Assembly: GCA_033558025.1 (NCBI GenBank)
Contig: JAUCEF010000008.1
Span: forward strand, 1,798,001-1,862,000
Direction of reading: 5' to 3'
Source of the DNA: Phytophthora sp. 'mugwort'
Lineage: Eukaryota > Oomycota > Peronosporomycetes > Peronosporales > Peronosporaceae
DNA: 64,000 nucleotides
Shown here: positions 1-9,051 of the stretch, piece by piece
How the letters are laid out: every line of letters begins with the position of its first letter
Position numbering within the stretch: the stretch's first letter is position 1
Notes under the pieces: model-generated
Seen by the model: the letters and a program-made list of their open reading frames with translations, nothing else
Databases searched by the model: none
Told to the model about the DNA's origin: nothing
Program-made: the position numbers and the translations under genes

Positions 1-640
1 ATCCCGTTCCTCGGGTGCTTCCTTAGGAAAGAAGCAATCTCGCAGTGGTCTATGCCTACCTCACAACGGGATCTGCGCAAGTGTCTCGGCCTCGCCAACT
101 ACTTACACAAGTATAGCGAGAAAACGCTGAGTTGGCCAGGCCTTTGACGAAACCTTCTAAAGAAAGAAGCGGAATGGTCTGGACCGATGAGGCTCAGAGA
201 GCCTTCGAAGCCATCAAGCAGAGTCTGCAGAGTGCCCCAATTCTGGCACTCCCCGACGAGGATCGTGCGTTTAGCGTAGTGTATGACGCCTTGTCTTTAC
301 CATCGGCTGCGCCCTGCTCCAGTTGATGCCGAAGTCAGGGAGAGGGTGATTTCGTTCCATTCCGGCAGCTGAAAGCTGCGGAAAGAACTACCCTATCCAT
401 GACAAGGAACTCCTCGCGATGAAGTTCGAGCTAGTGAAGTTCAGGGTTCATCTTCTGGGCAGCAAGCACTTTGTGATCTACGCAGACCATGCCTCGTTGA
501 GGACGGCGACCTCGTCGCTGCATCTCGCAGCGCATGGCGATGGCTATCGCTCTTCGCCGAGTATAACTTCACGGTGACTTACAAGCCGGGTAAACAAAAC
601 GTCCTGGCAGACGCGCTCTCCAGGAGACGAGCTAGCACAC
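1..640 (+). pseudogene. Gypsy-1 RT thumb and RNase H (broken)
   Basis: This is the polyprotein segment that joins reverse transcriptase to RNase H, which would copy element RNA and remove the template in cytoplasmic particles. Visible blocks are LRKCLGLANYLHKYSE near 75-120, WTDEAQRAFEAIKQSLQ near 180-230, FVIYADHASLRTATS near 470-510 and VTYKPGKQNVLADALSR near 573-625. The last two are the usual RNase H landmarks of Gypsy elements. The frame changes at about 130, 330 and 510, so no continuous protein is possible. The RT palm with its catalytic aspartates is not in the window. Confidence 0.8.
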
Positions 641-643
641 GCC

Positions 644-2089
644 ATGCTTCTCGTGTCGCCGCTCCACGAGCGGATTCATGAAGTTTACGTAGAAGGCGAT
701 GATTTCAGAGATTTGGTACAAGCGCTGCGCGCGGGCTCTGGTAACGCCCAGCTTACGGCTCGTCAACGCGCGCGGTTGCACCGCTATACCCTCTCTCAGG
801 ATCGTCTCTACTACCAAGTAGACAAAGAGGACGATCCTCGCCTGGTCGTGCCCAACAACGACACCCTGAGGCACCAAATCCTCTTTGAGGCCCACGACAC
901 GGCGCTTAGTGGCCACTGGGTCGAGAAAAGACTTACACGTCGGTGGCACGGGATTACTGGTGGCCCCATTTGTATAAGTGGGTTCGATTTTACGTCAAAA
1001 CATTCGAGACGTGTCAACGGGTGAAACTTTCGCCCACTTCGGCAGCGCCACTGATGAGCTTGCCGGTTCCGGCTGACTGTTGGCGCTCGGTGAGCATGGA
1101 CTTAATCTTCGAGTTACTGCCCGATGGGAAAGGCCATACTGGCATCTTGGTCTTCGTTTGCCGGCTGGGCAAGATGGTACGGCTGGTGGCCGTGAAGAAG
1201 AGTGTGACAGCGCCGCAGGCGGCTCGACTCGTCATTGACTACGTCTTCTCTCATCACGGACTCCCAGAGGCATTTGTCAGTGACAGAGACCCTCGGTTTG
1301 TATCCCACTTCTGGCAATACCTGTTCCGATTTCTCGGTACAAAGTTGGACATGTCCACGACGGATCATCCACAGACCGATGGTCAAACCGAATGCGTCAA
1401 CCTGTCTTGGAAGACGTCTTGCGCAGCGTCTGCGTGGCAGAACCCACGAAGTGGAATCTGCGCTGAATAACGCGGTTCACGTGTCCACGGGATTCACCCC
1501 GTTCTACGTTAATGGGTTGCGGCATCCGCGTACGCCGTTATCATTGCCTCCGGCTTCTGTTTTGAATAAGGGAGGGTCTGTCGTCGGCGACCCAATGGGT
1601 CTTAAAGGCGTAGGTCCGTCCGTGAAACGGAACCTTCTATCCTTCATCGAGGCTGGGGCAGCGATTCGAGCTCGCGTCCGTGACACCATGGCCGCCGCCA
1701 AAGATCTGCAAAAGGAAACCAGCGACCGCCATGGGCGCAAAAACACACAAGTGTTTAAAATTGGGAATTTGGTGTTATTAAATGCCAAAAGTCTTCCTAT
1801 ACACGCAGTGTCTTCGGCAGGGAGCACACAAGTCAGGCCATGATGCGTGGGGCCGTTCACGGTCATTGGCGTCCACGGCAACGGCTACACGCTGGATCTG
1901 CCATCGTCCATGGCGACGCATCCAACGTTCTACGTCGGCATGCTCAAAGCGTACCATGAAGCGGAGCGCCTTCCGCCGGGTCTGTCCGAGACCCCGTGTA
2001 GCGACGCAGAGCGCTCTGCACCACGCGCATTAGAGTCTCTTCATTCGCAGGCGCCGAAGGCGGCCGCGCAGCAGAAGCAGCCCTCGTAG
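644..2089 (+). pseudogene. Gypsy-1 integrase (frameshifted)
   Basis: The integrase inserts element cDNA into nuclear DNA. A zinc-binding start is visible (HDTALSGH near 890-920, then TFETCQRVK near 1000-1020, where the first Cys of the usual CxxC is Phe). The DDE core follows: SMDLIFELL near 1095, SDRDPRF near 1280 and QTDGQTECVN near 1370-1400, which carries the third acidic residue. ALNNAVHVSTGFTPFYVNG follows near 1460-1515 and the C-terminal fold (GPFTVIGVHGNGYTLDLPS) near 1850-1910. Frame changes lie near 940, 1400 and 1840. The copy is a clear Gypsy integrase but cannot make one protein. Confidence 0.85.
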
Positions 2090-2394
2090 GTTCGATAGGC
2101 GGGTGCTGCTCCAAGTGTCAGACGCGGTCATAGAGATCCCGGATCCACCCGACCTGCTCTTCGAGCGAATGACGGACACGCATCTCAAACTGCGTCAAGT
2201 CCTGCTCCAGGCGATCCACCTTCGCCCACAGGCGCTGTCGCTCCGCGCTACGTCGGGCGCCTGGCGCAACTCCCTCTCCAATCGCGTCTCCAGGAGCTGT
2301 TGGCGGCCACGCAAAACGATCATATCCGTTCGATGAACGTCTAGAAGGCTCTGGCAACGCGCCATCGCTTCCGCGAGATTCCCGGAACCAGTCG

Positions 2395-2655
2395 GTGGCG
2401 TCAACTCGAGCCGCGATGACCCAGCAACGGCCGCTCCAGCCTCCTCCCCCCTACTGGGTGGTGATGGGGAGCAGTACTTCCATGTGGAGAAAGCTGGTGA
2501 AACACCGGAGGTGTGAGGGCGTCGATCAGTATCTGGTGAAGTGGCGCGGGTATCCCTCATCCGATAGTACGTGGGAGTCGGAAATCCGCCTCGCGGTGGA
2601 CTGCGTCGACATCATGGACGCTTATAAGCGCTCCCACGGAGCCGGCCGGCGCTAG
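2395..2655 (+). pseudogene. Gypsy-1 chromodomain
   Basis: The reading DQYLVKWRGYPSSDSTWE near 2525-2580 is a textbook chromodomain core. It carries the aromatic and WRGY positions, followed by an acidic helix (VDCVDIMDAYKR). Such domains sit at the integrase C-terminus of chromoviral Gypsy elements and direct insertion to marked chromatin. The preceding FHVEK is one frame off from the domain at about 2488, so a small indel separates it from the linker. The ORF ends at 2653-2655. Some 380 bp separate it from the last integrase block. On the opposite strand of that gap is a coiled-coil-like reading (2118-2560). Confidence 0.82.
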
Positions 2656-2868
2656 CAGGCCCTAGAACGCTCCTAGGTTCAACGGGCTGTTAATGCCTCG
2701 ACTTCTGCACCTTCGACACGACCTCCTCGAGGACAACTTGTGGTGTGGGCAAGCCTCGGACATCCCAACGTCGATCCCAGGTCCGGCCAGCTTTCATCTT
2801 CGCCGTGCAAAAGCGAAGACGTCGCAGCACGAGCCGATCTAGCCGATGAGGCGACCGCAGTAACACAG

Positions 2869-4158
2869 CTAGGGGGTAGCCAACGTGGCGAAGCCAAGCC
2901 TCGAACTCAACCTGGTTGGACTGTCGGGCGAGGGCCGTATCGCTTGCAAAAACGATCGGACACTCATCGCAATTAGCGACGGTGACTCTGGGCTAACGGC
3001 TTCGCCGCAAATACGACGAATACTCCTCCGGAGACCAGATGCATGCGCTAACAGCTGCTCACGACTTCGCGGGACCGATGGCTCGTGTTCACGTTTGCGC
3101 TCTTGAGATCGTTTGGCGTCAAGACGTACTGCGTCCGCACGCTCGCGCAAGTGTTCACAGTTGTCGCGCTGTAGACGCGCGGGGTCGAGCCCTTTGTCGA
3201 CACCACCGTTAGTGATGATAAGTGGCTCCTCGAGCTGAGGCGCAGGAGTGGCTGACTCAGCCGTGGCTTCACGGTTCATCGGCACCAGCTTGGATCTATC
3301 TTTGGCAGCTTTGCTGCGCGGACTCGCAGGGCTTCCCGGCTAGATAGCACGCTGATGCTCAGTGAGCTGTGGAGAAGACGACGGCGACTCGTGCTCATCC
3401 TCCGACAACTCGTAGTCCACCTCGTGAGAGACATCTTCGGGAACCGGGCTCTGGGGCCACCAGCACGTCCCATATGGGATCCGTAGGCATCTTGCCCTTC
3501 GCCTCCACGTCAGCAACAGGCGTCTCTGTGAGAGGCTTGGACGGGGCCACCTCAACAGGCGCATCGACCCACGGGCTTTGGCCACACCCTTCTTCGGGTC
3601 GGCGGTTACCTCCAATGCACTGGTCGGCGGGGCCGCCTTGGCAGACGACGTGCTCGGTAGGGCCGCTTTGGCGGAGGACGTGCTCGGCGGAGCCAAGCTC
3701 TTCTCGGACGGAGGAGTCTTCGACTTCTCGGCGGACATAGCCTTGCTAGGCATGTCCTCGTCTTGGAGAATGAGGTTCGGATTTACCACATCGTCATCTT
3801 CATCGCTCGACTCATCGCTCAACGATTTCACGAGTCCTGGCACGGATACTTCGTGTTGTTTACGACGGCGTGCAGCCGACAAGGCCGCTCGGCGAGCCGG
3901 GGTCCTGGGCTTCTTCGTCTTCGTCTTTGGCTTGGTGCTGGCCCGCGGGTCCTTCGCCTTTCCGGTCTACTTGTTGGCGGAGTCCGCCTTCGTCTGGCTC
4001 TTGGTCTTCGTTGGGCCAGCGTTGGACGGTGCGGCCTCGGACACAGCGTGTCGGCGGGTGCTACAGGTGCGCTGGGCGCCGCGGGGCTTGATGGTGTCGT
4101 GGTCTTGGTCATGCCCGTTGGGCGAAGAATCGTCGTCGTCAGCGGGGCTGTTGGTCAA
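2869..4158 (-). pseudogene. Gypsy-1 antisense ORF between pol and 3' LTR
   Basis: The best coding frames here run opposite to pol. From 4158 downward the reading starts MTNSPADDDDSSPNGHDQDH and is rich in Lys, Ser and acidic residues. It continues after frame changes through SLSDESSDEDDDVVNPN, repeated (A)PSTSSAKAA units near 3640-3680, VDYELSEDEHESPSSSPQL near 3380-3430, and a charged stretch with LRERADAVRLDAKRSQERK near 3100-3160. At least three frameshifts break it. It may continue as a coiled coil at 2450-2118, where LWAKVDRLEQDLTQ is weakly like FWASMDRVQRELS of the Gypsy-2 antisense ORF. Function is unknown. It could also be the gag of a different element fused tail to tail. Confidence 0.55.
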
Positions 4159-4230
4159 ACCCCCGGGTTCGGCACGAAGTGCCCGCTATCCGCTTGATTC
4201 TCCTCGAACCTTTCCCGTACGGTGTTCTCC

Positions 4231-4247
4231 GTTTGGGTGTGGGAGGG
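4231..4247 (+). other. Polypurine tract of Gypsy-1
   Basis: A G-rich run, mostly purine (gggtgtgggaggg), ends directly at the TGTAATGGGG start of the LTR. This position and strand fit the primer for plus-strand DNA synthesis of the + element. No TGG-type primer-binding site follows the LTR in the other direction. Confidence 0.6.
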
Positions 4248-4695
4248 TGTAATGGGGCATGTTCCTAATGGATGGCCCATGACCACTTGGTGCGACCACA
4301 CACTAGGTACGAATCGTATCTAGGAGAGAAGACGCACCACTAAGTAACGGGTCGCACTTAGATGAGAGACAGAGTTAGGTACGAATCGTACCTAGGTGGG
4401 AGACACCTTTAGGTCAATCGCACATAGGAAGGATACATGGCTAGAGAACCACCCATTGAGAAACCGTTGACTTAGTGCGTTAATTAAGCAGTTTACAGTA
4501 AGTAGGAACATAGGAGCATGTTGATAAAGACTCAGTCAAAATCTAACCTAGAAGTTCGCAAGTCGTGGGAACCCTGTCCCAGGACTATAGGAAAGCCCGG
4601 CTTTCCTCGTGCGATAAAAAGACAGAGACGCAGGGCGTCTGTCTCGGTTAGAAGTTACGCTTCCTCAGGCCAGGGTGCATGCGACTCCCGTCACA
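4248..4695 (+). repeat. 3' LTR of Gypsy-1
   Basis: The repeat starts TGTAATGGGG and ends TCCCGTCACA, which are near-perfect inverted termini of the TG...CA kind. The same termini occur in the Gypsy-2 LTR (16,711-17,078). Inside is a twice-repeated module around ggtacgaatcgta(t/c)ctagg at about 4308 and 4378. The length is 448 bp. The matching 5' LTR lies outside the window, so a target-site duplication cannot be tested. Confidence 0.75.
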
Positions 4696-4732
4696 CGTGA
4701 TCTGGCAGATCGTCTTCGACTTTCTGGACATG

Positions 4733-5740
4733 TCAATAATACTTTGTCCAGTTCCGGTCGAAGACTTTGTCGAACTCTTCGGTCATCTTACCATCCGTTT
4801 CTCTAGCGTTCGTAGCTGGATTCGACGCTATATGGGTTTTCATCAACCCCCATATCATTTCGATTGGCTGCAGCTCCGGGTGGTATGGGGGGGGTGAAGT
4901 ACACCAAATGATCATATCCGGACGCGATGAGTTGCGTCGGGTAGATGGGGGCGGGTCGGTGATGCTGCACGCGGACAAGAAGCTGGGCGATGACACTTTT
5001 TTGCTTGTAGGTAAAACCTAAATAAATAAAATAAAAACATTAAGATATAACTTACAACACTCGATATAAAATGTAAACGCACCGCGATCTAGGAACCATT
5101 GACGAATGTGAGTCTTCAACCATTTGTTGGTCGGAGTTGGATTTTCGAGCCGCTTGTGATAAGATGCTCCGTCCATGTGAATATTGCACGGACCGAAATC
5201 CTTTTGAGCGTCGCACATAAATTAGCGACCATCCTTGAATCGTGTCGCCGTCACAGTTACCGTGGTAGTCGGGGGGTTCAAGAGTTCCTTTATGCTTTTT
5301 AGTCGCTGAATTTCAATGCTCAATCGACGATTTCGTATTTTGTCTTCTGTCAACCACGTTTTTCGTTTGCGGCGTGGTTGACATTGACGTACGCCTCGTC
5401 TAGAAAGACCTCAGGTCGGATTGGATTATCGTTCGCATCTCGATTGGCAAGCTTCTTTTGAAGATATGTCGCTCGAAACGCTACGTTCTTCTCCTTCTCA
5501 GCCAGAAATTTACGACGATTGCCCCGAATGTGGAAAAAGCCTATACACCGAGCAGGCGACGCATGCTTCGAGCAGGATTTTTTTCTTCTTTTTCAAGACT
5601 TTTGCCACATGCTTTTGGCAGTAAGCTGAGCTGTTATCAGCTGAGTTGCTTCATTCTCAGCGAGCACAAACTGGCGGAGCACTCCCCTGATGGTTTCGTG
5701 TTAGAATATTACAGATCAAAGGCGACTTTTTGATCCTTGC
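4733..5740 (-). pseudogene. Tc1/mariner-type DDE transposase fossil
   Basis: Three catalytic blocks of an IS630/Tc1/mariner-type transposase appear in the right order on -. They are PEVFLDEAYVNVNH near 5370-5415 (first D), NIHMDGASYHK near 5155-5190 (second D) and PPYHPELQPIEMIWGLMK near 4830-4885 (third acidic residue, in the PIE). Upstream, LAEKENVAFRATYLQKKLA near 5440-5500 is the usual pre-catalytic helix region. Stops and frameshifts separate the blocks, and the DNA-binding N-terminus is not clear. Such enzymes cut and paste DNA elements at TA sites. No convincing terminal repeats were found around it. Confidence 0.8.
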
Positions 5741-5816
5741 TCAATTATTTTAAAGCGGACAGACCTTACATTTGACAAAGAACACTTGAAGCGTCATTGC
5801 CAAAGCGGAAAGACCA

Positions 5817-6420
5817 ATGGCAAACCGCAACACGAGCAGCACGAAGAAGAAACACGGCGCGGGTGCTAAGTTGTCCGATGGGAATGGCCTAGGGAAGCGA
5901 CAAGGAGAATTGTCTTTAAGAGACTTTCTTCGATGCAATGGCGAGGAGCACTTATACGACAAAACATTGAAGGTGGCGGTACATGCCGACGACGATCCAC
6001 CATTGATCTTCGGATAGAAGTTCGTGCAAGAGTTCGTGGAAGCCATCAACAATGCCAACATCAAGCTGCCGATGGAGGCGCCGCCGTTCCTCCGTCTCCC
6101 TTCCCAACCCCAAATCCACTGACACGAGAATCGTTCAAAAAGCGCTGCTTGACTTCGCTAGAATTGGAACGGCTGACCCATTTGGCACAGCATGCCTACC
6201 GTGAACTGCTTCAGAGTTTGGTCGCACTATTGGAAGACTTGTGGATTTAAACCATGATCCGTGAACGCACCATATCATCGCAGTCGGCGATGCCGGCAAT
6301 GTGCTGCTCGTTGCCGACCTATGCATGCCCAAAGCTCGCACGAACATATTGGAGCCTGCACTAGATCCACGTCCCAACGGCTTGTGGAATATTCGTTGAA
6401 GAATATCATGCGTCAGCCCC
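5817..6420 (+). pseudogene. Unknown broken gene
   Basis: Coding-like readings follow each other on +. The first, from MANRNTSSTKKKHGAG, runs to an in-frame TAG at 6015-6017 and continues in the same frame with KFVQEFVEAINNANIKLP to about 6122. In another frame follow KALLDFARIGTADPFG near 6140-6185, FGRTIGRLVDLNHDP near 6215-6255, a TGA, and VLLVADLCMPKART near 6300-6345, ending NGLWNIR near 6400. I do not recognise the family. The blocks have normal amino-acid mixes, so a decayed gene is likelier than chance, but the true exon structure is unknown. Confidence 0.35.
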
Positions 6421-6715
6421 ATAGTTCATTGCCTTGCTTTTTGATCGTGACTTTTAAAGCGAAGATGGATTCCCCATTCATTTTTGTGCTCTATTTTCCG
6501 CTCTTGCCCCGATGATCTTATACACTTCTTCTCTGGCTAAGATCATAACGAAGTTTGAATTAGAATTAGTGCTGGGTGCAGTAGGTGATCTATACTATGT
6601 AGGATGGGGTTCAGCGCTGCCGGGTTTTCTAGTCGTTGTCTGTAGTCTGCAAACTATAGTTTATCCCTGTGTTGTGGTAACCCGCAGCTGATTGCTCATC
6701 TTGGCTTAGCATGGC
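6421..6715. other. Spacer without recognisable gene
   Basis: Nothing convincing is seen on either strand. The right end could hold the 5' part of the following coiled-coil gene: a pyrimidine-rich tract ending tttgcag lies at about 6767-6774, just before the coding-like AWKAELELML, and could be a splice acceptor. Confidence 0.4.
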
Positions 6716-9047
6716 TTGCAAGGTGGCCCTAGTGCAGACTCTACTTCCTGCCCATCGACTTTCGCGTTTGCAGCATGGAAGGCGGAGCTCGAGTTGATGT
6801 TGCAACAGCAGAGTGAGATGTTGCACGAGAGCGTGCAAGCATTACAAAGCGACTTTGACGACGGCTCTCAGTTCGTACGTGGAGATTTCGCGTGGCGCAA
6901 GCAAATCGCCACTTTCCACGACCGGCTACAGGACGTGGTCACGAACCAGCTCACTGAAATTACTACAAACGTCACGAAACATGCAGCACAAGTTGCCGAG
7001 AGTCTTGCGCAGACTCTGGCGAAAGTCGAGGGTGACGGACAACGTGCAGTCCACCAGCAAGAGCAGAAAGGAGAGTCGGCATTACGTCGAGCGCGCGCTG
7101 CGTTGGCCAAGGAGGTGGAGCGAATAGCGCGTCTGGAAAAGTGTACGTCTCGAAGAGGCTCGACAGGCCGCTGCAACGTTAGCTGAATGTGAACGCCAGC
7201 TTCTAGCCGAGCAAAGCGCTCGAGAGAACCGTCTACACGCGCTACTAGGCGACATGCGCTCGTCTAACGAGTCCCTTGAGACCCTCAACTCGCAGCTCCT
7301 TGAAGCGCTTCGAGCATCGCGCGTGGAGCTCGATCAGTTGCGAAACACGTTGGTAAATGCCATGTCTCGACCAAACAAGACGAGGAACTCGAGTGTCTTG
7401 ACGAGTGGAAGCAAAAGTGAAAGTGCGTGTTGAGCCAGTGGAGACAAGAGCAGGAAAAGCAGCACAACACGCGGTCTAGACGCACTTCCGTCTACGGCGA
7501 ATGAGCTTTTGTTGGTGCCCACACTTCGACAGTCGCTGAGTGCAGCGACACCAACGCAACTCTAAACAATCGTGTTTTAGGAACTTGAATGAGTCCAGGA
7601 CAACGACAGGCAGCGACTTCGCGAGTTGGAGCTCACTCTAGCCCAAGCTGAACACGAGAAGGCGAAAGCTGCCAAATTACTGGGAGAAGCTCGTTCTGCA
7701 CTCATTGACAATGAAAACAAACTCGTTGCAGCCGCTGAAAGTGTCCGCTTGCAGGACACGTGCGACTCCTTGCAAGCTTCAATGGAGGGGCAGGAACGAG
7801 CGCTTGCTGATGCACAGAGACTGGAAGAAGCTTCCCACGATCAGTTAGTGGCACTGACGAGTCGGTTGCAACGTGTCATGACCATTGAAGTTCGATGGCG
7901 TGAGTTGGAGCATCAAGTGGCCAAGTGGAGAGAGAATCAGGAGCTTTACAAGACTGCGAGTAGTGAAATTGTGGACAGTAGTGATCGTTGTGGGGGCTAG
8001 AAGCGTATCGTGGAATCCTTTCTTCGTCTAAAAGCAAGTGAAGAGTTTGCTCTAGTTGAGCTGCTAGGCTCAACGGAGACGCAAAAGGAGCTTGAGGTCC
8101 GTCTCCGGTATGAGTTCGAAAAACGCTTTGGTGCACAACTCAAGTTACGGGTCAGTCACGAGAGACGTCGTGTACTGGAATGGCTTGAACGCTTGTGTGC
8201 TGTAGAAGCAGTCAATAAACAACCACAAAAACGACAAAGCGCTTCTCGGATTAGTAGCCTCGAAAGTGATTTCACCCGTTTGAAGCGGCTGATGAAAGCT
8301 GCCTACAATCAGCTCGGGATTTGTATCGGCGCGTGGTCCGAAACGGATTTGGACGGGCTTCATGCTCGGATTGAAACGCTTACGACACAAGTACAGGCTC
8401 TCGAATATAAACTGGAAGCTGCAGCTACTCGAGCAGAATCGCAGCGTGTATCACTCCTGCGAGTCGAATTGGTACAACAAGAAAAAGACCTCCTGCTGTC
8501 GGAACTCACATCGCGTTATCGTTCATTACGGTCAGCTCAAGTCGCTTGGGACTCGCAACCACCACAGTATGAACAGCAAAGGCGCCAGCCACTCGAGCGA
8601 AAGCCTCTAACGGTGTATGGCATTCCCCCAGCTGATGGCACAGAAACCCAAACTGCACACACTGATGCAACTGCCAGTGCGCTCGAGACCGGCATCAACT
8701 GCGCCTTGTTTGGAGTCTGTCGATCATCAATCTCTTCGTCGATTATCTCAGCCACCACCAAGTCGGTTGGGTTCACGTCTACATGTAGTTTCCAATACAA
8801 GGAGCCTCGATCTGCTGAAGAGTGACGGAGTGGAGACAGTCGACGAGCACGTACGCAGTGTCTTAAGTCGGTCTTGATGCAACCAGAGATGGAAAACCAG
8901 CTTGAGGACACTGTGGGTTCCGATGCGGTAAGAAATCACATTCCTAGTTATGTATTAAGTACTTCAAGTACTAACCTTCGTTTAACGCTTATCCCTTTGA
9001 TCACTAAGGTGCATGAAATTCTTCACCGCCGTCGCCACCGCAAGTAA
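6716..9047 (+). pseudogene. Coiled-coil protein gene, broken or poorly assembled
   Basis: Most of the reading is long heptad-rich helix: WKAELELMLQQQSEMLHES near 6778, RQLLAEQSARENRLHALLGD near 7195-7255, RELELTLAQAEHEKAKAAKL near 7620-7680, and FLRLKASEEFALVELLGS through 8020-8600. The frame changes at about 7140, 7370 and 7590. There is a TAG at 7998-8000, and further frame changes near 8690 and 8870. The 3' end is regular: a phase-0 intron (8928-9008) joins GSDA to VHEILHRRRHRK and a TAA at 9045-9047. The preserved intron and long helices suggest a real host gene, perhaps a cytoskeletal or centrosomal scaffold. The family is not recognised. Decay or base errors in the assembly would both explain the breaks. 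Confidence 0.55.
8928..9008 (+). other. Intron in the coiled-coil gene
   Basis: GTAAGAAAT opens the intron, TACTAAC lies about 40 bp before the end as a branch-point candidate, and CACTAAG closes it. Removal of the 81 bp keeps the frame (GAT GCG joined to GTG CAT). The size is typical of oomycete introns. Confidence 0.65.
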
Positions 9048-9051
9048 AATA

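Larger units (their letters stand above)
1..4695 (+). mobile_element. Gypsy-1: 3' part of a Ty3/Gypsy chromovirus
   Basis: A Ty3/Gypsy element enters from the left edge and ends at an LTR. In order on + are the end of the reverse transcriptase, RNase H, integrase and a chromodomain. A further block of about 1.5 kb follows, whose best coding frames are on -, then a purine-rich tract and an LTR of 448 bp. Gag, protease and most of the RT lie outside the window. Several frameshifts show that the copy is dead. The purine tract directly before the LTR TGT marks this as the 3' LTR of the + element, so the antisense block belongs inside the element. Confidence 0.8.
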
